Notes: generated from the letters alone by a model not told the origin. Shown: positions 25,886 through 33,953, counted from the first letter of the stretch. The stretch: 45,353 nt of DNA from JBBSVE01 sp038233815 (GCA_038233815.1 JBBSVE010000004.1:1-45353); one strand, 5' to 3'. Translations and numbers: made by a program.

Positions 25886-26690
25886 GACGCTGGGCACCGG
25901 GTTCCTGACGTTGGCGGCGGTGCTGACGCTGATCCCGTTCGTCTACATGATCGCGGTCAGCCTCGCGCCGACCGGGGCGCTCTGGTCCGGCGCGCTGCTG
26001 CCCACGCCAACGGCTGCGGCGGCAAGGGGCAACTATGCCGAGGCGCTGAGCGCGGTGCCGCTGCTCCGCTACATGGCGAACGGGGCGCTGGTGTGCGGCG
26101 CGATCCTCGTGCTTCAGGTGCTGATCGCGGCACCTGCGGGCTATGCGCTGGCGAAACTGCCGTTCCGGGGGCGGCCGTTCCTTTTCGGGGCGGTGATCGT
26201 GGCGCTGATGATCCCGATTCAGGTGCCCGCAATCCCGCTTTATGTGGGCATCGCCTATGCGGGGCTTTTGAACACCTACACCGCACTGATCCTGCCGTTC
26301 GTCGTGTCGGCCTTCGGGATCTTCCTCTTTCGCCAATTCTTCCTCACCTACCCGGACGAGGTGCTGGACGCGGCCCGGCTCGACGGGTTCTCGGAACTGG
26401 GCATAGTCTGGCGGCTGATGCTGCCCGCCGCATGGCCCGCGGTCGCGGCCTTCGCCACGATCTCCGTCATCGCGCACTGGAACGACCTCTACTGGCCGCT
26501 CGTGGTCATCACCGACACCAACATGATGACCCCGCCGATGGGCCTCGCCGCGTTCCGCTCCTCGGGGGAGAGCACGGGCAACCCCGGCGCGCTCATGGCG
26601 GGGGGCGTTCTCATCACCGCGCCGCTGGTCGTGGGCTTTCTGTTCTTCCAGCGCCACCTCATCCGCGGCCTCTCCATCGGGGCGCGGTAA
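25878..26690 (+). CDS. ABC transporter permease 2 (UgpE/MalG type)
   Basis: 270 aa. The partner membrane subunit, with six hydrophobic segments and the EAA-type loop DAARLDGFSELGIVWRLMLP. The N-terminus (LTLIPFVYMIAVSL) and the C-terminal FFQRHLIRGLSIGA are typical of MalG/UgpE proteins. ATG at 25878; an in-frame GTG at 25869 is less likely. It is followed after 27 bp by the binding protein. Confidence 0.92.
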   Translation: MSRTLGTGFLTLAAVLTLIPFVYMIAVSLAPTGALWSGALLPTPTAAAARGNYAEALSAVPLLRYMANGALVCGAILVLQVLIAAPAGYALAKLPFRGRPFLFGAVIVALMIPIQVPAIPLYVGIAYAGLLNTYTALILPFVVSAFGIFLFRQFFLTYPDEVLDAARLDGFSELGIVWRLMLPAAWPAVAAFATISVIAHWNDLYWPLVVITDTNMMTPPMGLAAFRSSGESTGNPGALMAGGVLITAPLVVGFLFFQRHLIRGLSIGAR

Positions 26691-26717
26691 CATCTCCAAG
26701 CAAGGGAACACCCAAGG

Positions 26718-27962
26718 ATGAAGACACGGACACTGCTGACCGGCCTTGCCGCCGCCGCCATGCTGACGGGGGCCATGCCGGCCCTCGCGGAGACCGATCT
26801 CGTCGTCTATCACGCCTGGCCCCATCACGCGGTCTGGCAGGAGGAGATCGCCAAGGGCTTCATGGCCGACCACCCGGACGTGAAGATCACCTTTCAGGCC
26901 CCGTCCGCCGACTATGCCGAGGGGCTTTTGTCGGTGATCCGGCAGGACATGTCGGGAACGCCGCCCGACGTGTTCATGGTCGGCTCCCACCTGTTAGGCT
27001 CGATGGTGGCGCGCGGCATGCTGGAGCCGCTCGACGACGTGATGGCGGGGCATGACATGGCGGCGCTGGGCTATACGCCGCAGGTGCTGGCCTTCACGCA
27101 GGTCGACGGCACGCAATACGGGCTGCCCTGGACCTCCTCCACCCCGGTGATGTTCTACAACGCCGATCTGGTGACACGGGCCGGGGGCGATCCGGCGCAG
27201 ATGCCCACGACATGGGACGACACCATCGCGTTGGCCAAGAAGATCGACGCGCTCGGTCCCGACATCATGGGGATGTACTACACCACCGGCGACGACGACT
27301 GGATGACGCAGAACCTGCTGGCCACCGCCGGTCTGATGCCGATCACGAAGGACGGCACTATCGCCTTCGACACCGACGAAGGGCGAAAGGCCATCGAGAC
27401 CTTCGCGCGCTTTCATGACGAGGGCGGGCAGACCGCCATCTCCAACAACGATGCCCGCCAGCAGATGTATGCGGGCAAGCTGGGCCTCTACTTCAACTCG
27501 ACGGCCGCCGTGCGCTCCTTCGAGAAGGAGATCGGCGACAAGTTCGCATGGGGCACGGCGCAGATGCCGATGCTGGTGCCGGACGGCGGCGTCGCCGCGG
27601 GCGGCATGGCGGCGGTGATCCTGACGAAGGACCCGGCGAAGCGGAAGGTGGCGTTCGAGTATCTGCTCTACGGCACCGGTCCCAAGGCCCAGGCGCTGGT
27701 GGTGGAGAATACCGGATACATGCCAGTCAACACGGGTGCGAAGGCGGAACTGGCGGACTTCTACGCCCAGCATCCGCAGTTCGAGACGAGCGCGGGGCAA
27801 ACCGACCGGGCCTATCCGTGGTTCGGCTGGCCCGGCCAGAACGGTCCGCGGATCAGCCAGATCGTGCTCGACGACATGTCGGCGGTCGCCAACAAGCAGA
27901 TGACGGCGGACGAGGCGGCGGCCAAGATGACCGAAGAGATCAAGGCGCAGATGCCGAAGTGA
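26718..27962 (+). CDS. ABC transporter extracellular solute-binding protein (family 1)
   Basis: 414 aa. An N-terminal Sec signal peptide (MKTRTLLTGLAAAAMLTGA, cleavage likely after MPALA) precedes a periplasmic binding fold: VVYHAWPHHAVWQEEIAKGF, VFMVGSHLLGSMV, GLPWTSSTPVMFYN, and NNDARQQMYAGKLGLYFNST. It captures the ligand for the two permeases. Its position as last gene of the cluster is less common than first. Family 1 includes sugar and glycerol-3-phosphate binders; I cannot choose. It converges with the UdgX gene, 36 bp between stops, with no strong terminator. Confidence 0.92.
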   Translation: MKTRTLLTGLAAAAMLTGAMPALAETDLVVYHAWPHHAVWQEEIAKGFMADHPDVKITFQAPSADYAEGLLSVIRQDMSGTPPDVFMVGSHLLGSMVARGMLEPLDDVMAGHDMAALGYTPQVLAFTQVDGTQYGLPWTSSTPVMFYNADLVTRAGGDPAQMPTTWDDTIALAKKIDALGPDIMGMYYTTGDDDWMTQNLLATAGLMPITKDGTIAFDTDEGRKAIETFARFHDEGGQTAISNNDARQQMYAGKLGLYFNSTAAVRSFEKEIGDKFAWGTAQMPMLVPDGGVAAGGMAAVILTKDPAKRKVAFEYLLYGTGPKAQALVVENTGYMPVNTGAKAELADFYAQHPQFETSAGQTDRAYPWFGWPGQNGPRISQIVLDDMSAVANKQMTADEAAAKMTEEIKAQMPK

Positions 27963-27998
27963 AAATCGAGGGCAGGGGGAACCTTCGCGTCCCTTCTG

Positions 27999-29435
27999 CT
28001 ACGCCGCGTCGCGGATGAAGGCGGCGGCCTGCGCCAGATCGGCGCGAAAATTCTCCCGCGCCGTCTGCTGGGCTGCGGGGTCGGGCACGCGCAGGATGTA
28101 GGACGGATGAATCGTCACCAGAAGCGGGGTGCCGTCGGGTGCCGCTTCCATCCCGCCCCGGCGCTTCAGGATGCCCTCGCCCTTGCCGGTCAGCGATTGC
28201 AGCGCGGTGGCCCCCATCGCGAGGATCAACTTCGGGCGGATCAGCTGGCGTTCGAGGTCGAGCCACCAACGGCAGGCGTCGATCTCCGGCCGGTCGGGGC
28301 GCTGGTGGATGCGCCGCTTGCCGCGCGGTGTGAACTTGAAGTGCTTTACCGCGTTGGTGACATAGGCCTGGGTCCGGTCCAGCCCCGCAGCCTCTGCCTC
28401 CGCGTCAAACATCTGGCCCGCAGGCCCCACGAAGGGGACGCCCGCCAGATCCTCCTGATCGCCCGGCTGCTCGCCCACGATCATCAGGGGCGCGTCGGGT
28501 GGCCCCGCGCCGAACACCGTCTGGGTGGCGGGGGCATAGAGCGGGCAACGCGTGCAGCCCTGCGCTTCGGCCTTCACAGCGGCAAGCGATCCTTGCATTG
28601 GCGTGTCCTTCCTCGGGGTGGCCATATCGCGCGCCACGGCGGTGCGGCGGACGGGTGGTTCGGTCGCGGCGCGGGCGGCCATGTCGGCGACGCGCGCCTC
28701 CGCCCCCTGGATGAGGCCGGGGATCAGCTCCGCCTCGGGGAGGTTGTGCCAGTATTTCTTCGGCATCTCGGTCTGCATCGCCTTCACCATCAGGCGTGCC
28801 GCGTTGAAGATCGAGGCATAGTAGGTCCGCCACAGATCCTCCGTCGCATCCTCGGGCGGCGCGTCGCGGTCCGTCGTCTCGGAAAATGCGAGCGTGCCGC
28901 CCAGAAAGGTGGCAGTCAGCACCGGCGTCGCAATGACCCAGTCCATGTCGCCGAAGCGGTTGGCGAAGAACGGCGTCGCGCGTTCGAGCGTGGCATGCTC
29001 CGGCTCGAACCACGCGGCGAAGCGGCGGCGCGCATGGTCGGCGGGAAGCTCGCGGAACCGCACGAAGGCGTGCATCTTGTGGACGTCGCGCCCGACGGCC
29101 TTGCCCTGCGCCAGAAGCTTGTGCATCGAAGGGTCGCTCCTGTCGCCCCACTGGAGGGTGCCGTCCGCCAGTCGCAACAGGATATCGTAGCCCCGCGCGA
29201 ACCGCTGGGGGTCGGAATGGCACAGCGCACCCTCGATCCCGTCCACTGCCGCACGCGGCAGACGCAGGGTGCGCGGCGGGCCGGGTGTGGCCTCCTCCGC
29301 CGCAAAGAGATCGGACGTCTGGCCGCCGACCTGCCAGAGCACCTGATCGGCGGGAATGCCTTCGCCCGCCAGCGTGCGCGCCTCCGCCCGCCACGCGGCG
29401 ACGGTGCCGATCAGCGGAAGCACGATCTGTCGCAT
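27999..29435 (-). CDS. DUF4130 domain fused to UdgX-family uracil-DNA-binding glycosylase
   Basis: 478 aa. Residues about 1-250 match the DUF4130 type (ARGYDILLRLADG, MHKMHAFVRFRE, WFEPEHATLERATPFFANRF, YWHNLPEA), which usually accompanies radical-SAM DNA-repair-like proteins. Residues about 280-475 are UdgX: CTRC (Cys294/297), VGEQPGDQEDLAGVPFVGPAGQ, the family-specific KRRIHQ loop with His377, DACRWW (Cys388) and VTIHPSYILR. UdgX enzymes excise uracil and become covalently attached to the DNA through that His. The start overlaps the radical SAM stop (TGATG), so the two proteins are co-translated. A DNA damage role is expected from the families; the substrate beyond uracil is open. Confidence 0.92.
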   Translation of the reverse strand: MRQIVLPLIGTVAAWRAEARTLAGEGIPADQVLWQVGGQTSDLFAAEEATPGPPRTLRLPRAAVDGIEGALCHSDPQRFARGYDILLRLADGTLQWGDRSDPSMHKLLAQGKAVGRDVHKMHAFVRFRELPADHARRRFAAWFEPEHATLERATPFFANRFGDMDWVIATPVLTATFLGGTLAFSETTDRDAPPEDATEDLWRTYYASIFNAARLMVKAMQTEMPKKYWHNLPEAELIPGLIQGAEARVADMAARAATEPPVRRTAVARDMATPRKDTPMQGSLAAVKAEAQGCTRCPLYAPATQTVFGAGPPDAPLMIVGEQPGDQEDLAGVPFVGPAGQMFDAEAEAAGLDRTQAYVTNAVKHFKFTPRGKRRIHQRPDRPEIDACRWWLDLERQLIRPKLILAMGATALQSLTGKGEGILKRRGGMEAAPDGTPLLVTIHPSYILRVPDPAAQQTARENFRADLAQAAAFIRDAA

Positions 29436-30664
29436 CAGATCAGGCTCAGCTGTTCCGGGACAGGGGCATAGCGCGCGCGCAGGTTGGCCGCGTCGGTCAG
29501 GCCGCGCGGATTCCAGCCCGGTGCGGTGACGAAGGGTTTGGCGTGCTTCATCACAGCCCCCATCGCGGCCAGATGATCGTAGCGCACCACCCCATGCCTG
29601 CGCGCGGCGAGGATGCGGCCCACGGTCTTCGGCCCGAACCCCGGCACGCGCAGCAGTTGCTCCCGCACCGCCCGGTTGACGTCAACGGGAAATCCGTCCC
29701 GGTTGGCCAGCGCCCAGGCCGTCTTGGGGTCCACGTCGAGGTCGAGCATCCCGTTCGATGCCACCTCGCCCACGGAGAAATCGTAGAACCGAAGCAGCCA
29801 GTCGGCTTGATAGAGCCGATGCTCCCGCATCAACGGCGGCTTGATCAGCGGCAGGCTTTTCGAAGAATCGGGAATTGGGGAGAAGGCCGAATAATAGACC
29901 CTGCTCAACCCGTAGCCCGCATAGAGCGACGCGCTCTGCGTCAGGATCGCGCGGTCGTCGGAGGGGTCGGCACCCACGATCACCTGCGTCGACTGCCCCG
30001 CTGGGGCGAAGCGCGCGGGCTTCTTGCCGCGGTACGTCGGCCCTTCGCGTGAGGCTTCGCGGCGCAGGCGCACGTCGGCCATCTGCTGGCGGATGCCGCG
30101 CATCGACTTTTCAGGCGCCAGACGCTCCAGCGCCACTTCGGTCGGCAGTTCCACATTGACGGACAGGCGGTCGGCGTAGAGCCCGGCCTGATCCAGCAGG
30201 TCGGTCGATGCGCCGGGGATGGTCTTGAGGTGGATGTAGCCGCGAAATCCCTCCGCCTCGCGCAGCGTCTTTGCGATCCGCACCATGTCTGCCATCGTGT
30301 CGTCGGGTGAGCGGATGATGCCGGAGGATAGAAACAACCCCTCGATGTAGTTGCGGCGGTAGAACTCCACCGTCAGCTTCACCACCTCCTCCACCGTGAA
30401 GCGCGCCCGTTCCACCCGCGACGAGACGCGGTTGACGCAATAGACGCAGTCGAAGATGCAGAAATTGGTCATCAGGATCTTCAGGAGGCTGATGCAGCGC
30501 CCGTCGGGTGCGTAGGAATGGCAGATCCCGCTGCCGCCTGAGGAGCCGAGCCCGGAGCCGTCGCGGCTGGAGCGTCTCTCCCCCCCCGAGGACGCGCAGG
30601 ACGCATCGTATTTGGCGGCGTCGGACAGGATCGCCAGTTTTTCGGTAAGGGTGCGCTGAACCAT
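29435..30664 (-). CDS. Putative DNA modification/repair radical SAM protein (UDG-linked)
   Basis: 409 aa. Radical SAM cluster motif CIFDCVYC (Cys69, Cys73, Cys76) after a family-typical glycine/serine-rich N-terminus (SSGGSGICHSYAPDGRCISLLK). It continues with LFLSSGIIRSPDDTMADM, VNVELPTEVALERLAPEKS and YYSAFSPIPDS, and ends with a helix-hairpin-helix DNA-binding motif, VPGFGPKTVGRILAAR. This matches the family found next to DUF4130/UdgX genes and thought to act on DNA; its reaction is unknown. ATG at 30664, followed by the DUF4130-UdgX fusion. A perfect GTTC-N7-GTTC box sits 3-17 bp upstream of the start. Confidence 0.92.
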   Translation of the reverse strand: MVQRTLTEKLAILSDAAKYDASCASSGGERRSSRDGSGLGSSGGSGICHSYAPDGRCISLLKILMTNFCIFDCVYCVNRVSSRVERARFTVEEVVKLTVEFYRRNYIEGLFLSSGIIRSPDDTMADMVRIAKTLREAEGFRGYIHLKTIPGASTDLLDQAGLYADRLSVNVELPTEVALERLAPEKSMRGIRQQMADVRLRREASREGPTYRGKKPARFAPAGQSTQVIVGADPSDDRAILTQSASLYAGYGLSRVYYSAFSPIPDSSKSLPLIKPPLMREHRLYQADWLLRFYDFSVGEVASNGMLDLDVDPKTAWALANRDGFPVDVNRAVREQLLRVPGFGPKTVGRILAARRHGVVRYDHLAAMGAVMKHAKPFVTAPGWNPRGLTDAANLRARYAPVPEQLSLI

Positions 30665-30666
30665 GC

Positions 30667-30681
30667 GTTCACTCTATGTTC
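30667..30681 (-). promoter_or_regulatory. LexA-type SOS box (GTTC-N7-GTTC) at the radical SAM start
   Basis: gttc (30667-30670), seven bases, gttc (30678-30681). This is the direct-repeat operator bound by LexA in many alphaproteobacteria. It lies within the 5' leader, 3 to 17 bp before the ATG at 30664, where a bound repressor would block transcription of the radical SAM-UdgX operon. About one such motif is expected by chance in 45 kb, so its support comes from position and gene function. Confidence 0.6.
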
Positions 30682-30726
30682 GACCGGAATGCGGTGCAAG
30701 GCGGCAGCGTGCCGCGGCACCGGAAA

Positions 30727-30752
30727 AACCTCATGCGGACGCTGCCGGTTCC
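30727..30752 (-). promoter_or_regulatory. Weak EcfG-like promoter for the radical SAM-UdgX operon
   Basis: Minus strand: GGAAC (30752-30748), 17-bp spacer, GGTT (30730-30727), one base off the CGTT -10. It would start transcription about 55 bp before the ATG, upstream of the LexA-type box. The divergent SDR promoter must share 30665-30837; I see no consensus for it. Confidence 0.35.
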
Positions 30753-30837
30753 AGTCTCCGTGGCGCGGAACCGAAGCGGTGTGCCGGGCCTTCCCCCGAG
30801 ATCCCTGACGATGGCGGATCGTTCAAGGGAGTTATTC

Positions 30838-31620
30838 ATGGATCTTGGCATCAAGGGCAAACGTGCGTTCATCACCGGCGCGGGCGGCGGGATCGGAAGC
30901 GAGACTGTGGCGCTCCTCCTCGACGCGGGCGTGGAGGTCTTCGCCACCGACCTCAAGGCCGAGGATCTGGCGATCTACGAGGGCCGGGCCGGCGTCACCT
31001 GCGCGACGGGGGACATCTCCTCCAAGGCGGGCGTGGAGGCGTTGCTGAAGCAGGCCGGGACCGCGTTCGACATCTGGGTGCAGACCGTCGGTGTCACCGG
31101 AGACAAGGGCGATCCGCTCCAGATGAATGAGGCGGCATGGAAGGATGCACTCGACATCGACTTCCTCTCCGCCGTGCGGCTTGCGCGCCACCTTTGCCCG
31201 CCGATGATCGAGCAGGGCTGGGGCCGCGTCGTGTTCGTCACGTCGGAAAATGTGGCCCAGCCCTATCCGGACGAGACGGTCTACAATTGCGCGAAATCGG
31301 CGCTTCTCAGCTTTGCCAAAAGCGTGGCGATGGCCCATTCGGAAAGCGGGATGCTGGTCAACTGCGTGGCGCCCGCCTTCATCGCGACCCCGATGACCGA
31401 CGGCATGATGGAAAAGCGCGCGGAGGAGCAGGGCGGCAGCGTGGAGGAGGCGGTGCGCTCGTTCCTGAAGGAGGAGCGGCCGCACCTCGTCCTGAACCGT
31501 CGCGGTCGCCCGACGGAGGTTGCACCGGTGATCGCCTTCCTCTGCTCCGAGCTTGCGTCGTTTGTCACCGGAGCGGCATGGCGGGTCGACGGCGGCTCGG
31601 TCGGGTCCATCGACATCTGA
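30838..31620 (+). CDS. Short-chain dehydrogenase/reductase
   Basis: 260 aa. A classical SDR: cofactor loop TGAGGGIG (residues 13-20), Asp38 at the end of beta-2 (favouring NAD over NADP), catalytic Ser136 (VTSEN), Tyr149 and Lys153 (YNCAK), and the C-terminal FVTGAAWRVDGG. The substrate cannot be told from sequence; a 3-oxoacyl or sugar alcohol reductase-like role is possible. ATG at 30838 follows AAGGGAG at ideal spacing; the longer frame upstream is non-coding. Stop and next start overlap (TGATG), so it is coupled to the alpha/beta hydrolase. Confidence 0.9.
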   Translation: MDLGIKGKRAFITGAGGGIGSETVALLLDAGVEVFATDLKAEDLAIYEGRAGVTCATGDISSKAGVEALLKQAGTAFDIWVQTVGVTGDKGDPLQMNEAAWKDALDIDFLSAVRLARHLCPPMIEQGWGRVVFVTSENVAQPYPDETVYNCAKSALLSFAKSVAMAHSESGMLVNCVAPAFIATPMTDGMMEKRAEEQGGSVEEAVRSFLKEERPHLVLNRRGRPTEVAPVIAFLCSELASFVTGAAWRVDGGSVGSIDI

Positions 31621-32423
31621 TGGACCGCGCGGGGCTGGAGGCGCAGATCCGCGCCAACCCGGTGGAGGGGACGCCTGCCGAGATGCGGTCCGCCTTCGCC
31701 CGTCGCATCGGACACAGGACGGACGTGCCCCTGACCACGCTCCACGGCTGCGACGGCCGGATGTTCGGCGAGGGCGTGCGTCTGGCGTTGTGGCTCCACG
31801 GCGGCGGGTATGTCTTTGGCTCGTCGGAGACACATTCGGCTGCTGCGAGCCGGGTGGCGAGGTCGGCCGGGATGCGGGTGTTCGTGCCTGATTATCCGCT
31901 GGCGCCGGAAACGCGCTGGCGCGGAATTGCCGACGCTATGGGTAGCCTGCTGGATCGCGTGGGCCCGGTGGCCGTTATCGGGGACAGCGCCGGTGGCCAT
32001 CTGGCCCTCTCGCTTGCGCTGCGGCGCCCGGGTGCTGTCCGCTCCCTTGCGCTGATCTCTCCCAATACGGACCGCACGGGGCGGAGCCGGACCCGAGGCT
32101 CGACACGCGATCTGATGAATGACGATGCGGGAGATCGCGCGCTTGGCGACATGGCTCTGGCGGGGATCGCGGACGACGATCCCAGGGCGTCACCACTGCT
32201 TGCGGACCTGCGGTCTCTGCCCCCGGTCTATCTGACCGCTGCCACGGAGGAGGTGCTGCTCGACGACACATTACTTCTGGCACGCGCTCTAGGTTTGGCA
32301 AGGGTGCCGGTGGAGATGGATATCCGTCCCGGCCTCTTCCACCTCTGGCCGCTTTGGCCTGATATCATCGCCGAGGCGCGGCATGCACTGGACCGCGTGG
32401 GTCAACTCTTGGCGAGAGGGTAG
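31620..32423 (+). CDS. Alpha/beta hydrolase, hormone-sensitive-lipase type
   Basis: 267 aa. HSL-family features: oxyanion-hole HGGGYVFGS, nucleophile Ser in GDSAGGHLAL, the acid in the region after PPVYLTAATEEVLLDD, and the catalytic His in PGLFHLWPLWP. It probably hydrolyses carboxyl esters. Translationally coupled to the SDR, suggesting both act on one small molecule such as an ester or lactone, by inference. It converges with the tiny-protein operon; the hairpin at 32442-32467 follows. Confidence 0.87.
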   Translation: MDRAGLEAQIRANPVEGTPAEMRSAFARRIGHRTDVPLTTLHGCDGRMFGEGVRLALWLHGGGYVFGSSETHSAAASRVARSAGMRVFVPDYPLAPETRWRGIADAMGSLLDRVGPVAVIGDSAGGHLALSLALRRPGAVRSLALISPNTDRTGRSRTRGSTRDLMNDDAGDRALGDMALAGIADDDPRASPLLADLRSLPPVYLTAATEEVLLDDTLLLARALGLARVPVEMDIRPGLFHLWPLWPDIIAEARHALDRVGQLLARG

Positions 32424-32441
32424 TGTAAGTCATGAAGGAAA

Positions 32442-32467
32442 AGGCCCGCCGGGGGTCCGGCAGGCCT
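32442..32467 (-). terminator. Rho-independent terminator of the tiny-membrane-protein operon
   Basis: An 11-bp stem with one mismatch (32442-32452 and 32457-32467) and a 4-nt loop. Read on the minus strand it is followed by TTTTCCTT, a usable U-tract, 7 bp past the stop at 32474. It may also serve the converging hydrolase gene. Confidence 0.65.
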
Positions 32468-32473
32468 GTGGTT

Positions 32474-32545
32474 TCAACTGAAGATCCAGAAGAGGAGAAT
32501 GATCCAGATCGGAACACCCAGCAGCCACAATAATATCGAACCCAT
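32474..32545 (-). CDS. Tiny single-pass membrane protein (23 aa)
   Basis: A 23-residue frame starting MGSILLWLLGVP, almost entirely hydrophobic and ending FWIFS. It has a strong ribosome site (GAGGGAG, 7 bp before the ATG at 32545) and its own terminator downstream. Its length is one membrane span. It is the third gene of a minus-strand operon behind an EcfG-type promoter. Similar very short hydrophobic proteins are common in proteobacterial stress regions; the function is unknown. Confidence 0.7.
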   Translation of the reverse strand: MGSILLWLLGVPIWIILLFWIFS

Positions 32546-32557
32546 AGCGTCGCTCCC

Positions 32558-33277
32558 TCAGTTCCAGGTTCCGAAGCGGGCAAACACCCGGTTCTCGTCA
32601 CGATGACGTCCGCCCATGCCGGCCGCCCAGTATCCGCCCGCTGCGGCAATCATCAGCGATGCGGCGATCGCGAAGGCGGAGATTACGGCGTAGGCCTTGG
32701 TCTTGCGCGCAGCCTCGGCTTTTTCGGCTTCGGTCATCTGAGGGGCCGCCGCCTGTGCCTGCGTTCCGGTCACGGCCGTTCCTGCCGTGCTGGCCGCTGC
32801 CGCAGGCTGCGCCTCGGTGCCGGTCATGGCCTGCGAGATGGATGGCGCAGCTTGGCCTGCCGTCGTGGCGACGGTCGATGCGGCCCCACCGAGGACGTAA
32901 GCCCCGAGCAACACCGCGACGCCCCAGACCGCGAGACCGTGGATCCCGTCCCGGACCGCCACCGCATCGGCGGTGGAGGAGGGGTCGATCCGGCGTCGCA
33001 TCCGACCCGTAACATAACCGCCCGCCATCACGGCAGACACGGCGGTCCAGATGATCCAGCAGGCAATGGCAATCATGGCGCCGGTTTTCGGACCCGTGCT
33101 CGCATCGCTGCCCCCTATGGTAGAAAAGCCGATGGCAGCACCGAAGGTCGAAAAGACCGATGCCACGCCTGCGGCAATCACGCCACCGACAAGGATTGCG
33201 GACCAGTCGGCGTAGCTTCCGTCATGCAACTGCTGGGGTGCCGATCCCCGCGTCATTGTCTCGGTTCTCTCGTTCAT
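32558..33277 (-). CDS. Four-TM membrane protein of unknown function
   Basis: 239 aa. Hydrophobic segments lie at about 28-52 (ILVGGVIAAGVASVFSTFGA), 66-88 (MIAIACWIIWTAVSAVMAGG), 113-135 (LAVWGVAVLLGAYVLGGAA) and 195-217 (AYAVISAFAIAASLMIAAAG). A low-complexity Ala/Thr/Gln linker with repeated GT(E/Q)AQ blocks sits between the third and fourth. No enzymatic motif is seen. ATG at 33277 with GGGAGGA upstream. It is flanked by two tiny hydrophobic protein genes in one operon, so the three may form a membrane complex in the stress response, by inference. Confidence 0.8.
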   Translation of the reverse strand: MNERTETMTRGSAPQQLHDGSYADWSAILVGGVIAAGVASVFSTFGAAIGFSTIGGSDASTGPKTGAMIAIACWIIWTAVSAVMAGGYVTGRMRRRIDPSSTADAVAVRDGIHGLAVWGVAVLLGAYVLGGAASTVATTAGQAAPSISQAMTGTEAQPAAAASTAGTAVTGTQAQAAAPQMTEAEKAEAARKTKAYAVISAFAIAASLMIAAAGGYWAAGMGGRHRDENRVFARFGTWN

Positions 33278-33310
33278 CCTGTCCTCCCGACCGGTGAGAT
33301 TTTCATAGGC

Positions 33311-33385
33311 TCAGCGCAAGCCAAGCAGGGACAGAACGAACAGGACGACGACGACAAGGCCGACAAGATAGATGATGCCACTCAC
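33311..33385 (-). CDS. Tiny single-pass membrane protein (24 aa)
   Basis: A GTG-initiated frame of 24 codons with a near-perfect ribosome site (GGAGGAA, 6 bp before GTG at 33385). The product begins SGIIYLVGLVVVV after the initiator and ends LLGLR: a single hydrophobic helix with a short charged end. It is the first gene of the operon with the 4-TM protein, about 70 bp after an EcfG-type promoter. Function unknown. Confidence 0.72.
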   Translation of the reverse strand: MSGIIYLVGLVVVVLFVLSLLGLR

Positions 33386-33455
33386 GTGAATTTCCTCCGT
33401 TAGGATGTGCCCCGCCACCTTCGGGCGACACACGGTCTCGTTACCAGTGCTTCCG

Positions 33456-33481
33456 AACGTCACAGACGGGGGATCGGTTCC
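33456..33481 (-). promoter_or_regulatory. EcfG-type promoter for the tiny-protein/4-TM operon
   Basis: Minus strand: GGAAC (33481-33477), 17-bp spacer, CGTT (33459-33456), an exact consensus 71 bp upstream of the GTG at 33385. It is one of a divergent pair with 33539-33563. Confidence 0.72.
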
Positions 33482-33538
33482 AGCGTCTGCGATCCTGTTG
33501 ACCCAAGGCGACACTGGCCGCGTCCTCCACGATTGCCC

Positions 33539-33563
33539 GGAACCCCGGCTGTGCCCCGACGTT
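33539..33563 (+). promoter_or_regulatory. EcfG-type promoter for the PRC-barrel gene
   Basis: Plus strand: GGAAC (33539-33543), 16-bp spacer, CGTT (33560-33563), 49 bp before the ATG at 33613. It points away from the matching minus-strand promoter 58 bp to the left. Confidence 0.72.
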
Positions 33564-33612
33564 CAGCCCCGGAGGAACCGCATCCCGCGGTGCCAAAGGG
33601 GAGATCCGAGAC

Positions 33613-33909
33613 ATGGACCATTCGCATCACGTCCGCCTGAAGTCTGACGAACTCAACGCAACGACCCTGAAGGATGCTGCCATCTATGGGCCCAACGACG
33701 AAAAGGTGGGCACTGTGTCTCATCTTCACGGGTCGGGGCCGTCTGCGATGGTCGTGGTCGACGTCGGCGGGTTCCTCGGGATCATGGCAAAGCCGGTGGC
33801 ATTGACCCTGACGCGGCTCGATTTCATGCGCGATACCGACGGTGAGGTTCACGCAACGACCACGTTGACCAAGGAGGAGGCGAAGGAGCTTCCCGAGCAT
33901 ACCGACTGA
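33613..33909 (+). CDS. PRC-barrel-like domain protein
   Basis: 98 aa, soluble. The core AAIYGPNDEKVGTVSHLHG...AMVVVDVGGFLGIMAKPVAL resembles a PRC-barrel, a small beta domain often found in stress-related and membrane-associated proteins. The N-terminus is His-rich (DHSHHVRL) and the C-terminus acidic. ATG at 33613 has GGGGAGAT upstream. Single gene behind an EcfG-type promoter, converging with the hybrid kinase across a terminator hairpin. Its role is unknown. Confidence 0.75.
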   Translation: MDHSHHVRLKSDELNATTLKDAAIYGPNDEKVGTVSHLHGSGPSAMVVVDVGGFLGIMAKPVALTLTRLDFMRDTDGEVHATTTLTKEEAKELPEHTD

Positions 33910-33919
33910 CGACGCCACG

Positions 33920-33944
33920 CGGCGACCGGATAAACCGGTCGCCG
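33920..33944. terminator. Bidirectional terminator hairpin between PRC gene and hybrid kinase
   Basis: cggcgaccgg (33920-33929) and ccggtcgccg (33935-33944) form a perfect 10-bp stem with loop ataaa. It fills the 44-bp gap between the two convergent stop codons (33909 and 33954). There is no long U-tract. Confidence 0.65.
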
Positions 33945-33953
33945 TCGGTTCGC

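Noticed and set aside
30767..30771. GGAAC upstream of the SDR gene as an EcfG -35
   Set aside because: No GTT-containing -10 element at 16 or 17 bp downstream.
33460..33918. A 152-codon minus-strand frame across the PRC gene
   Set aside because: Shadow of the PRC-barrel gene, which has a good ribosome site and promoter on the plus strand.
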